NCBI RefSeq assembly: GCF_030718205.1
Contig: NZ_JAUZQF010000012.1
Span: forward strand, 62,001 to 126,000
Direction of reading: 5' to 3'
DNA: 64,000 nt
Source of the DNA: Nonomuraea turcica
GTDB lineage: Bacteria; Actinomycetota; Actinomycetes; Streptosporangiales; Streptosporangiaceae
A program made the position numbers and the translations under genes. Below the pieces are notes generated by a model. It saw only the letters and a program-made list of their open reading frames with translations. It searched no databases and had not been told where the DNA came from. Position 1 is the stretch's first letter. Each line of letters begins with the position of its first letter. Shown piece after piece: positions 50,545-58,410 of the stretch.

Positions 50545-51672
50545 TCACAGCTCCAGGAGCCGTCCCGCCACGACCAGTGCCACGTACTCGGACTCCGCGG
50601 CGAGGCGCTCGTTGAGCCGGCCGAGCGCGTCCCTGAACAGCCGTCCGCTGGCCGTCGCGGGCACCACCCCCATCCCCACCTCGTCGGACACCGCCACGAT
50701 CGGCTCCGGAGCCTGCCGCCAGGCCGCCACCAGTTCGTCGCACCGTGCGTGGACCGGCGCCCGGTCGCCCTCCCAGGCCCCATGCTCGTCGAACACCGCT
50801 GCCAGCCAGGTCCCGAGCCCGTCGATCAACAGCGGCGTGGTGGCGTTCGCGATCGTGGCGGCCAGGTCGGTGGTCTCGATGGTGTCCCAGTGCGCGGGCC
50901 GCCGGCACCGGTGTGCCCGCACCCGCGCGGCCCATTCGCCGTCGCCCGCCCCGTCCGGGCCGGTGGCGACATAGGTCACGTACGGCTCGGCCGCCAGCCG
51001 CAGTTCGGCCTCCGCCGACTTTCCTGACCGCGTCCCACCCAGTAACAACGCCCGCCCCACCTGCGGGCTGCGAGCCGCTCGCCGCCGCTCAACGGGCGCC
51101 CGGTGTGCGATCGGCAGGGTCTCCAGCGCGGTGCCGTCCGGGGTCTCCAGCGCGGTGCCGTCCGGGGTCTCCAGCGCGGTGCCATCCGGAGTCTCCAGCG
51201 TGGTCCCGTCCGGGACGGCCACTGCGCCCCACAGCCGGAGCCGCCTGGCCAGCTCGTCCTCCGACCGCACCCGGTGATCCAGCCCGATCGCCACCACCTG
51301 GGTCGCCTCGTCCACCAGTCCCGCCCGTCGCAGCGCGCCGAGCCGCTCCGGCCGGTCCAGCAGGTCGATCAGCACCACGTCGTACCGGGATGGTTCGTCG
51401 TCGTACCGGGGGGCCACGCCGGGGTCGGGCGACGGCTCCAGGCTCGGCGGCAGGCACAGCAGGGCCGCCCCGCCCGGGCCGACCAGCCCGCGGCCGCCGC
51501 CGCAGACCCGGTAGCCGCGCGGCGCCTCGGCGAACGGAAAACGGACGGCGCCGTCCACGACCAGCTCGAACGGGTGGCGATGTCCGGCTGGCAGCTCTGC
51601 ACAGGAGACGCACCGGCAGCCGGGCTCGGGCCAGCCCGCGCCGCCCGCCGTACCGGAGAGAAGGACCTTCAC
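50545..51672 (-). CDS. cobU: Fused protein: N-terminal MBL-like part and CobU (cobinamide kinase/guanylyltransferase)
   Basis: 375 aa. Residues ~205-375 are CobU: P-loop LLLGGTRSGKSAEAE (211-219 core), VTYVATGP, DGLGTWLAAV and VSDEVGMGVVPATASGRLFRDALGRLNERLA. The enzyme phosphorylates and guanylylates cobinamide for CobS. The N-terminal ~150 residues begin MKVLLSGTAGGAGWPEPGCRCVSC, a pattern seen at the start of MBL-fold (PhnP-like) proteins, and no metal site is visible. The two parts are joined by an 8-residue repeat (DGTALETP, 4 copies, 154-186). Confidence 0.88.
   Translation of the reverse strand: MKVLLSGTAGGAGWPEPGCRCVSCAELPAGHRHPFELVVDGAVRFPFAEAPRGYRVCGGGRGLVGPGGAALLCLPPSLEPSPDPGVAPRYDDEPSRYDVVLIDLLDRPERLGALRRAGLVDEATQVVAIGLDHRVRSEDELARRLRLWGAVAVPDGTTLETPDGTALETPDGTALETPDGTALETLPIAHRAPVERRRAARSPQVGRALLLGGTRSGKSAEAELRLAAEPYVTYVATGPDGAGDGEWAARVRAHRCRRPAHWDTIETTDLAATIANATTPLLIDGLGTWLAAVFDEHGAWEGDRAPVHARCDELVAAWRQAPEPIVAVSDEVGMGVVPATASGRLFRDALGRLNERLAAESEYVALVVAGRLLEL
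51115..51213. repeat. 24-bp tandem repeat inside cobU
   Basis: Four head-to-tail units of about 24 bp (GTCTCCAGCGCGGTGCCGTC and variants) encode the linker repeats DGT(A/T)LETP. The units keep the frame, so copy-number change would alter linker length without breaking the enzyme. Confidence 0.85.
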
Positions 51673-51750
51673 CGCGCCGAGCGTACAGAGGGGCGCCGGA
51701 CCGCGGGCGCTCGCCGGGCCGGGGCGTCGGCGGTTCGGCCGCGTGGGCGG

Positions 51751-52449
51751 CTAGCGGGCCGCCGGGGTGGAGGGCTTGGCGCGGCGGCGGGTGGCCACGA
51801 CGGCGCCGCCGGCGATCAGCGCGAGCGCGCCCGCGCCGCCTGCGATCAGGGCGACCGGCACCCCGCCGCTCCCTCCGTCGGCGGCGGGCGCGGCGGCAGT
51901 CAGCTGGGTGCCGCCTTTCTCCTTGGCCGGGTAGTCGTTGACGGCCACGACGTCACCCTGGCCGTTCACCCGCACCTTGGCCGCGGTGGCGAGCAACTGG
52001 GCCGTGGTGGCGTCCTCGGTCCCGGCCACGCACGTGAGCACCCCTTGGGCGGGCGGCTGGTCGCCGGGGTAGGCGTCGGTGTCGCCGTCGCCGAAGTCCA
52101 CCGCCACCGCCACCCGCTTGTGCCCGGACGCCGCGGTGTCCTTGCCGCACACGGTCTCGAACGCGGGCAGGTCCCCGCCGGGGGACTCGCTCGCCGCCCC
52201 GTCCGGCGCCGCGGAGAAGCGCCAGCCGATGACGGAGCCGTCCGCCGGCGTGTCCCCTGCCGCGGTCGCGAGCCAGGCCGTGCCGTCGCTCTGCCAGACG
52301 CTCCACAGCCGCGTGGCATGGGGATCCGCCACACCGGGCAGAGGGGCGTTGGGATTGATCGAGGGAGAGGCGAGAGCGGAGAAGGGGAGGGAGAGGAAGG
52401 CGGCCGCCCCGAGGGCGACCCCCACCGCAACACGGTATGCGCGCAGCAT
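51751..52449 (-). CDS. SCO2322-family secreted membrane-anchored protein
   Basis: 232 aa from ATG 52449 with GGAGGT 6 nt upstream. A signal peptide (~1-27, VGVALGAAAFLSLPFSALASPS) is followed by an extracellular domain (ATRLWSVWQSDGTAWLATAAGDTPADGSVIGWRFSA) with two Cys. A Gly-rich linker and a C-terminal membrane helix (VALIAGGAGALALIAGGAVVATRRR) complete it. I recognise the SCO2322 family, which has been linked to cobalt/cobalamin transporter loci. Its position in this cob cluster fits that. Confidence 0.8.
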   Translation of the reverse strand: MLRAYRVAVGVALGAAAFLSLPFSALASPSINPNAPLPGVADPHATRLWSVWQSDGTAWLATAAGDTPADGSVIGWRFSAAPDGAASESPGGDLPAFETVCGKDTAASGHKRVAVAVDFGDGDTDAYPGDQPPAQGVLTCVAGTEDATTAQLLATAAKVRVNGQGDVVAVNDYPAKEKGGTQLTAAAPAADGGSGGVPVALIAGGAGALALIAGGAVVATRRRAKPSTPAAR

Positions 52450-52531
52450 CGATTGACCTCCAAACTCGGGAGTAGGGTTCCAGTGCCGTCGGAAGGTGCG
52501 CCGGCGAACCCGCGGAAAAGGAGCGTATGGC

Positions 52532-52738
52532 ATGACATGGCGGTGGCGTTATGAAAATGCAAATGGTGGTGAGGTAACAGATCGCCCTTTGCCGCGAGAG
52601 GTTTTTCCGAGCCAGGCGGACGCCGAGTCCTGGATCGGCGAGAACTGGCGTGACCTGGTCGAATTGGGTGTCGAGCAGGTCGCGCTGCTGGATGAGGACC
52701 GTGTTGAATACACGGGTTTGTCATTGCGTCAGGAGTGA
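52532..52738 (+). CDS. Small conserved actinobacterial protein
   Basis: 68 aa from ATG 52532 with AAAGGAG 9 nt upstream. It reads MTWRWRYENANGGEV...FPSQADAESWIGENWRDLVELGVEQVALLDEDRVEYTGLSLRQE, an acidic single-domain protein without Cys. I have seen such short 'FPSQADAESWIGE' proteins in many actinomycetes; function unknown. Followed at once by a strong terminator. Confidence 0.8.
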   Translation: MTWRWRYENANGGEVTDRPLPREVFPSQADAESWIGENWRDLVELGVEQVALLDEDRVEYTGLSLRQE

Positions 52739-52752
52739 ATTCCGGATAAATG

Positions 52753-52791
52753 AAAAACCCCTTGAGCCCTGTTGCGGCTCAAGGGGTTTTT
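52753..52791. terminator. Bidirectional intrinsic terminator
   Basis: AAAAACCCCTTGAGCC pairs perfectly with GGCTCAAGGGGTTTTT around a 7-base loop. T-runs are on both strands. It separates the small plus-strand gene from the convergent aldo/keto reductase gene. Confidence 0.95.
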
Positions 52792-52804
52792 GCTGTGATG
52801 AGGG

Positions 52805-53803
52805 TTATGGGCGGGTGCGGGGACTCACGGTCTTGGCCGGGTCGCGCTCGACTACCGGGCCGAGCACGTCGTCGATCCGCCGCAGCACGTCCTCCTCCAG
52901 CTTGACGCCCGATGCCTTCACGTTGTCACGCACCTGCTCGGGACGACTGGCGCCGACGATGGCGCTGGAGACGTTGGGGTTCTGCAGCACCCAGGCGATC
53001 GCCAGCTGCGCCATGCTCAGCCCCAGGTCGGCGGCGATCGGCTTGAGGTCCTGTACGCGGGCCAGCACGTCGTCGTTCATGAACCGGGCGATCATGGCGC
53101 TGCCGCCGGCGTCGGTGGCCCGCGAGCCCTCGGGCGGCTGCTGGCCGGGCACGTACTTGCCGGTGAGCACGCCCTGGGCGATCGGGGACCAGACGATCTG
53201 GCCGATGCCCTCCTTCTCGCTCAGCGGCACGACCTCGGCCTCGATGATCCGCCACAACATCGAGTACTGAGGCTGGCTGGAGACGATCCGGTCGAACCCC
53301 ATCTCGTCGGCGATCTTCAACGCCTGGGCGATCTGGTCGGCCGTCCACTCGCTGACGCCGATGTAGAGGACCTTGCCCTGGCGTACGAGGTCGTCGAACG
53401 TCTTGAGCGTCTCCTCCAGCGGCGTCTCGTAGTCGAAGCGGTGCGCCTGGTACAGGTCGACGTAGTCGGTCTGCAGCCGGCGCAGCGAGCCGTTGATCGA
53501 CTCGGTGATGTGCTTGCGCGACAGGCCGCGGTCGTTCTGGCCGGGGCCCGTTGGCCAGTAGACCTTGGTGAAGATCTCCAGCGACTCCCTGCGCACACCC
53601 TTCAGCGCCCGGCCGAGGACCTCCTCGGCCTTCGTCCCGGCGTAGACGTCCGCTGTGTCGAACGTGGTGATGCCCTCGTCGAGCGCCGCCTGAACGCACT
53701 GCTTGGCGGCGTCCTCCTCGACCTGAGAGCCATGGGTGAGCCAGTTACCGTAGCTGATTTCGCTGACCTTGAGACCACTGCGACCGAGGTGTCGGAATTC
53801 CAT
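52805..53803 (-). CDS. Aldo/keto reductase (potassium-channel-beta-like)
   Basis: 332 aa. NADPH-dependent oxidoreductase: TFDTADVYAGTKAEEVLG carries Asp49 and Tyr54; Lys80 is in IFTKVYW and a His follows in YQAHRFD. The C-terminal AIVGASRPEQVRDN loop binds the cofactor. It resembles Kv-beta-type aldo/keto reductases. It reduces aldehydes; the physiological substrate is unknown. Divergent from the SMI1/KNR4 gene. Confidence 0.93.
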   Translation of the reverse strand: MEFRHLGRSGLKVSEISYGNWLTHGSQVEEDAAKQCVQAALDEGITTFDTADVYAGTKAEEVLGRALKGVRRESLEIFTKVYWPTGPGQNDRGLSRKHITESINGSLRRLQTDYVDLYQAHRFDYETPLEETLKTFDDLVRQGKVLYIGVSEWTADQIAQALKIADEMGFDRIVSSQPQYSMLWRIIEAEVVPLSEKEGIGQIVWSPIAQGVLTGKYVPGQQPPEGSRATDAGGSAMIARFMNDDVLARVQDLKPIAADLGLSMAQLAIAWVLQNPNVSSAIVGASRPEQVRDNVKASGVKLEEDVLRRIDDVLGPVVERDPAKTVSPRTRP

Positions 53804-53851
53804 GGGTCCGACCTTAGTCCTGGCATATGGGGTGATCTGTTTCGGGATAGG

Positions 53852-54856
53852 GTGCGCGACGTGCTGAAGCTCGTACGGCTGGCGCTGACGGCGGCGATCC
53901 TCACCGCGATAGCGATACGGCTGCGCCGCCGCTCCCGCGTGCCCGGGGAGCGGCCTGAGTCCCCGGCGGTCAGTCCGGACCGGAGCCGGCGCATGGGACC
54001 GGTGTGGGCCGCCATCGCGGCGATCGTGGCGGTGACGCTGGCGGCCGCGCTGATCCCCACGGAGGCCGAGCACTCGGCCGAGGCGGCATGGCGCGCGTAT
54101 CAGGTCGAGCAGGCGGCCCTCACGGCCGAGCATGCGCTCCCCGCCGAGCCGGAACGGCCGGCCACGCCGTCTCCCGCCGGTCCGGTGACGGCCGCGCCCA
54201 CCGGCCCGCCCGTCACGTACACGCCGCCGGCGGCCGAGATCCCCGACCCCAACTGCACGCCCGCCCCGCGCCCGGTCACCGTGCGGCCGATCGATCCGAG
54301 GGTCGAGCGGGCCGTGGACCGGCAATGGCGGCGGATCGAGCGGTGGCTCAAGGCGAACGCGCCTCGCACGTACCAGGCGCTCGGCCGGCCCGGCAGGGCG
54401 CACACGATCGCCGTCGCCGAGTCGCAGATGGGCGTGGACTTCCCGGACGACCTGCGGGCCTCGCTCCTGCGCCACAACGGCTCGCGCGGGCATTCGGTGT
54501 TCGGCTTCTGGTTCGCCGGCGCCGACGCCCTGACGATCCGGGAGATCAGGGACACCTGGCGCTGGTATTGCTCATGGGAGCGCGCCGACCTAGGGAGCGA
54601 TCCCGCCGTCGAATACTGGAACGGCAGGATGATCCCGTTCCTCTACTTCGAGGAGCGGAACTCGGGGGAGATGGAACACGCCGTGGTCGACTCGGCCGGA
54701 GGCGCCGTCGGCTGGGACGACACGATCTCCGGCATGGCCCCTCGGCTGTCGTCCTCATATGCGCTGCTGCGGGCCGTCGCCGACGCCCTGGAGCAAGGCA
54801 AGGAGGTCGACGGCTGGCGGCCCGCGGTCAGGCGAGGCGTGCTGCGCTGGGACTAG
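53852..54856 (+). CDS. SMI1/KNR4 (SUKH) domain membrane protein
   Basis: 334 aa. Two hydrophobic segments lie at ~4-22 and 49-68, followed by a Pro/Ala-rich linker (~70-130). The SUKH-type domain starts at RVERAVDRQWRRIERWLKANAPRTYQALGRPG, with VAESQMGVDFPDDLRASLLRHNGS and VGWDDTISGMAPRLSSSYALLRAVADALEQG. SUKH proteins often act as immunity proteins against toxins or as cell-wall regulators. Start GTG 53852 or 53861. No toxin gene is adjacent. Confidence 0.8.
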   Translation: MRDVLKLVRLALTAAILTAIAIRLRRRSRVPGERPESPAVSPDRSRRMGPVWAAIAAIVAVTLAAALIPTEAEHSAEAAWRAYQVEQAALTAEHALPAEPERPATPSPAGPVTAAPTGPPVTYTPPAAEIPDPNCTPAPRPVTVRPIDPRVERAVDRQWRRIERWLKANAPRTYQALGRPGRAHTIAVAESQMGVDFPDDLRASLLRHNGSRGHSVFGFWFAGADALTIREIRDTWRWYCSWERADLGSDPAVEYWNGRMIPFLYFEERNSGEMEHAVVDSAGGAVGWDDTISGMAPRLSSSYALLRAVADALEQGKEVDGWRPAVRRGVLRWD

Positions 54857-54883
54857 GTCAGGGAATAGCCGTCCCGTGAACGG

Positions 54884-55495
54884 CTATTTCTTCGGCGGGA
54901 CCGGCTTGCCGCCGGGCAGCACCATGGGCGGCGGGAAACGCAGCCTGCGGATCTGCAGCGCCCGCATCGCGGCGTAGAAGCCCACGCCCTTGAGCGGCTC
55001 GTCCGGCAGCTTCTCCGCCACCAGCCGCTTCACCCTCCACGCCACGTAGATCGAGGTGAAGAGCACGCCCAGCATCATGACCGGCCAGCCGATCGCGATG
55101 ACCAGGTTGAGCACCATCGCCCGGATCTCGATGGGCCACGGAACCCACGTGGCCAGCAGGATCACTAGCGAGAACGGCAGGAAATACTGGCTCGGCAGCC
55201 GCCGCGAGTCGACCCAGTCACGCGCGAACTTGCGCGCGGGACCCTTGTCGCGAGCGGGAAAATACCGCTCCTCACCGGCGAGCATGCCCTTGCGGGCCTT
55301 GTCGCGCTCGGCGGCCTGCTTGGCCCGCATCGCTCGATAGGCCTCTTTGCGGTCTTTCGGCGCATTGACTGGCTGGCGCCGTTTGCCTTCGGCTTCCCGG
55401 CGCTTGGGTGTGGGACGACCTTTACCCTGGGGCTTAGGATCGTCAACGGGGACGGGGGTGTCGTCCACAGAGGTTTGGGATCGGCGTCGCAACAC
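54884..55495 (-). CDS. DUF3043 membrane protein
   Basis: 203 aa. A Lys/Arg-rich N-terminal half (RRREAEGKRRQPVNAPKDRKEAYRAMRAKQAAERDKARKGM) leads to ARDKGPARKFARDWVDSRR. Two membrane helices follow (~100-125 and 130-155). This is the DUF3043 layout found throughout actinobacteria next to pspA. Function unknown; likely a membrane-associated nucleic-acid or ribosome binder given the basic head. Confidence 0.88.
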   Translation of the reverse strand: MLRRRSQTSVDDTPVPVDDPKPQGKGRPTPKRREAEGKRRQPVNAPKDRKEAYRAMRAKQAAERDKARKGMLAGEERYFPARDKGPARKFARDWVDSRRLPSQYFLPFSLVILLATWVPWPIEIRAMVLNLVIAIGWPVMMLGVLFTSIYVAWRVKRLVAEKLPDEPLKGVGFYAAMRALQIRRLRFPPPMVLPGGKPVPPKK

Positions 55496-55620
55496 GACGT
55501 CAACCCTACCTGGACTGCAACTTAGTGACGCCCCCGTGCGTTATGCGTAGGGTAATCCCAAGGCGGCTGCGCTGCATTGGGTGACCACCAGCACGACCTA
55601 GAAGGGGACGGCCGACGCGC

Positions 55621-56451
55621 ATGAGCGTGATGAAGAGACTTTCGATGATCTTCAAGTCCAAGGCCAACAAGGCTTTGGACAAGATGGAGGATCCGCGCGA
55701 GACCCTGGACTACTCCTACCAGCGGCAACTCGAGCTGCTGCAGAAGGTGCGCCGGGGAGTGGCGGACGTCGCCACGTCGCGCAAGCGGGTGGAGCTGCAG
55801 ATCAACGGTCTTGAGCAGTCCTCCAGGCGTCTGGAGGAGCAGGGCCGCAAGGCGTTGTCCGTCGGGCGTGAGGACCTGGCCCGCGAGGCGCTGCAGCGGC
55901 GGTCCAGTCTGCAGACGCAGATGGCCGACCTCAAGGTCCAGCACGACAATCTGCAGGCCGAGGAGGAGAAGCTGACCACGGCTTCCCAGCGGCTGCAGGC
56001 CAAGGTCGACTCCTTCCGCACGAAGAAGGAGACGATCAAGGCGACCTACACCGCCGCCGAGGCGCAGACACGCATCAACGAGGCGTTCTCCGGCATCTCG
56101 GAGGAGATGGGCGACGTCGGCCTGGCGATCCAGCGGGCCGAGGACAAGACCGCGCAGATGCAGGCCCGCGCGGGCGCCATCGACGAGCTGCTGGCCAGCG
56201 GCGCGCTCGACGACTTCACCGGCACCAAGGGCGACGACATCCAGGCCGAGCTCGACCGCATGGGCGGCGGCATGGACGTGGAGCTGGAGCTCGCCAGGAT
56301 GAAGGCAGAGCTCGGGCAGGGCCCGGCGCCGCAGTCCGCCATCGAGCAGGGGCAGCCTCAGCAGCAGGCCCAGCCTCAGCCCCAGTCGCAGCCTCAGCAG
56401 CAGGGCCAGGGCCAGACCCAGCAGCTGCGCCAGCCTGGGGAGGGCGCATGA
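55621..56451 (+). CDS. pspA: PspA/IM30 family membrane-stress protein
   Basis: 276 aa. An amphipathic N-terminus (MSVMKRLSMIFKSKANKALDKMEDP) is followed by long coiled coil to about residue 215, typical of PspA. It binds stressed membranes and stabilises the proton gradient. The tail from ~235 is Gln-rich (PQQQAQPQPQSQPQQQ), an actinobacterial feature. The stop overlaps the next start (ATGA). Confidence 0.93.
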   Translation: MSVMKRLSMIFKSKANKALDKMEDPRETLDYSYQRQLELLQKVRRGVADVATSRKRVELQINGLEQSSRRLEEQGRKALSVGREDLAREALQRRSSLQTQMADLKVQHDNLQAEEEKLTTASQRLQAKVDSFRTKKETIKATYTAAEAQTRINEAFSGISEEMGDVGLAIQRAEDKTAQMQARAGAIDELLASGALDDFTGTKGDDIQAELDRMGGGMDVELELARMKAELGQGPAPQSAIEQGQPQQQAQPQPQSQPQQQGQGQTQQLRQPGEGA

Positions 56452-56726
56452 TCGTCAGGATCATGGGCGAGGGCCAGGTGGAGATCTCCGCCGACGACAT
56501 CGCCGTGCTCAATGAGCTGGACAGCGAGCTCGAGGCGGCCATCGAGGTCGGCAACGAGGAGGCTTTCCGCGTCAAGCTGCACGCGCTGCTCGACAAGGTG
56601 CGTCACGTGGGCAAGGCGCTGCCCGACGACAGTCTCGAGCCGTCAGAGCTGATCCTTCCGCCGGCGGACGCCTCGATCGACGAGGTGCGGGAGATGCTCG
56701 GCGATCAGGGCCTCATCCCCGGCTGA
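56448..56726 (+). CDS. pspAA: PspA-associated protein PspAA
   Basis: 92 aa, starting inside the pspA stop. The sequence matches the PspAA partner: MIVRIMGEGQVEISADDIAVLNELDSELEAAIEVGNEEAFRVKLHALLDKVRHVG, with a C-terminal DDSLEPSELILPPADASIDEVREML. It probably works with PspA in the envelope-stress response; direct function unknown. Confidence 0.92.
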   Translation: MIVRIMGEGQVEISADDIAVLNELDSELEAAIEVGNEEAFRVKLHALLDKVRHVGKALPDDSLEPSELILPPADASIDEVREMLGDQGLIPG

Positions 56727-56765
56727 GCCTCCGCCGGACGCGATGCGCGTCCGCCAGGCGACGGC

Positions 56766-56936
56766 GTGTTCGCCGGCGTCCTGACCGCCCGGATGGCCCC
56801 GGGCGCGCGGGCGCCGACCGCGCTGGTGCTCGCATGCCCGAAGCCGTGGGTGGCGATCGTGGATTCCGACGTCCCCGACGCGTTCGCCACCGGCTTTTCC
56901 GCGGTTCCCGTGCGGCGATCACCCAAAGTGGTCTAA
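56766..56936 (+). CDS. Possible small ORF after pspAA
   Basis: 56 codons from GTG 56766 to TAA, 39 bp after pspAA. The predicted peptide (FAGVLTARMAPGARAPTALVLACPKPWVAIVDSDVPDAFATGFSAVPVRR) has a natural amino-acid balance and codon bias, and the frame ends 7 bp before the next gene. It could be a degraded C-terminal part of a larger gene or a true short protein. No family recognised. Confidence 0.35.
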   Translation: MFAGVLTARMAPGARAPTALVLACPKPWVAIVDSDVPDAFATGFSAVPVRRSPKVV

Positions 56937-56943
56937 TGATCAC

Positions 56944-58293
56944 GTGGAGCGAAGGTTGTACGTGCTCGCGGCCTCCGCGTTCATCGTGGCGGCCGTGCTG
57001 GGCAGTGCCTGGATCACCGGCCAGTTCACCACACCGGGAGTCGACAAGACCCACGGCTACGTCACCGAACTGGCCGCCCGCGACCAGCCCTGGGCGCGCC
57101 TGTTCCGGGTCAGCGACGCGCTGTCCGGTCTGGTCTGCCTCCTCGGTGTGGCGCTCGTGCCCCGGGTGGAGCGCGAGTGGCACGGCTGGCTGGCGCTGTC
57201 CGCGTACGCGCTCCTCACCATGGTCGCCGCGGTGTTCCCCCTGGACTGCGCCTCGCTGAGCGATCCCGCCTGCGGGCTGCAGGGCCTGTCCCCTGCCCAT
57301 CACGTGCACCTCCTGGCCGGGGCGCTGGCGGTCGGCGCTGTGGTGGCCGCGATGGTGCTGCTGGCCGCGCGGTGGCGTACCCGGATCGGCTGGTTGCTCA
57401 CCTGGGCGACGCTGGCCGCGACGGCGCTCACCGCGGCCGCGCTCGCCGCCGGGCGCGGCGCGGGGCTCGCGCACCGCGCGCAACTCACGCTCATCGCCGT
57501 CTGGCTGGTGTACGTGGCGCTGCGCCTGCTCGTCGCCGACCTGTGGCACTCCGGGCACGGCAGGCCGCACGTCGTCGAGGAGGGCGACGGGCCGGCGGTG
57601 CTCATCACGGCGGGACCGGCGGGCGCCTGGTTCCACTGGGACGCGGTCGCCGGCGAACTGGCCGGCAGCCGCCGCGTCATCCGCTTCGACCGCCCGGGGC
57701 TCGGCCTCAGCCCGCGCTCGCCGGCCCCGCCCACCCTCTACGCCGAGGTCGCCCGCCTGGCCGCCCTGGCTCCCGCCCACCCGGAGCAGGTCACCGTCGT
57801 GGCCCACGGCGTCGCCTGCTGGCACGCGGAGGCCTTCGCCCGGCTGCACCCGCTGCGCGTGGCCAAGCTCGTCCTGGTGGAGCCCGTCTGCCCGGACGGC
57901 CGCAGGCCGCAGGCCGTCGCCAGGGCGGCGGGCAGGTGGCTGCCCGCCCTGGGCGGCACCTGGGCCGCCACCGCGCTGGCCCGCCTGGCGGGGCCGGCCG
58001 CGCATCGGAGGCTGGCCGGTCTGCCCGACCCGCTCGGCGTCTACCGCATGGGCAAGGTGCCCGCGGCCGTGGCGGGGGAGTGGCTGGCCCGCCGCGACAT
58101 GGCCGCCGACCTGCGCCGCGTCAGGGAGGACAAGCCGTTCCCCGAAGTTCCGGTGACCGTGCTGTGCGCGGGGGAGCGGGCCGGCTGCGCGGAGCGGCTG
58201 GCCGGCGACCTCGGCGGCAAGCTCGTCCGCCTGCCGCGGGCCGGGCGCCGGATCCACCTCGAGGACCCGGCGGCGGTCGTGGACGCGGTCTGA
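56944..58293 (+). CDS. DUF998 membrane domain fused to alpha/beta hydrolase domain
   Basis: 449 aa. Residues 1-~205 have six membrane helices of the DUF998 type, including GYVTELAARDQPWARLF. Residues ~210-449 read as an alpha/beta hydrolase (GPAVLITAGPAGAWFHWDAVAGEL, RVIRFDRPGLGLSP). The nucleophile elbow normally GxSxG reads AHGVA (287-291), so Ser is replaced by Gly289. The enzyme is likely inactive or uses another site. Fusion and missing nucleophile are both unusual. Confidence 0.8.
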   Translation: MERRLYVLAASAFIVAAVLGSAWITGQFTTPGVDKTHGYVTELAARDQPWARLFRVSDALSGLVCLLGVALVPRVEREWHGWLALSAYALLTMVAAVFPLDCASLSDPACGLQGLSPAHHVHLLAGALAVGAVVAAMVLLAARWRTRIGWLLTWATLAATALTAAALAAGRGAGLAHRAQLTLIAVWLVYVALRLLVADLWHSGHGRPHVVEEGDGPAVLITAGPAGAWFHWDAVAGELAGSRRVIRFDRPGLGLSPRSPAPPTLYAEVARLAALAPAHPEQVTVVAHGVACWHAEAFARLHPLRVAKLVLVEPVCPDGRRPQAVARAAGRWLPALGGTWAATALARLAGPAAHRRLAGLPDPLGVYRMGKVPAAVAGEWLARRDMAADLRRVREDKPFPEVPVTVLCAGERAGCAERLAGDLGGKLVRLPRAGRRIHLEDPAAVVDAV

Positions 58294-58410
58294 GCCGTGC
58301 CCGCCGGCCCGCCATAACAACCGTGCTCGCAAGCCCGTCATAACGGGTGACGGGGAAGCGCGCGACCCACCAGAATGGCGAGAAAAGCCGCCATAACGTG
58401 GGAGACGTCA

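Noticed and set aside
51115..51213. CRISPR array
   Set aside because: The 24-bp units are directly adjacent with no spacers and keep the cobU frame; it is a coding tandem repeat. No cas genes are present.
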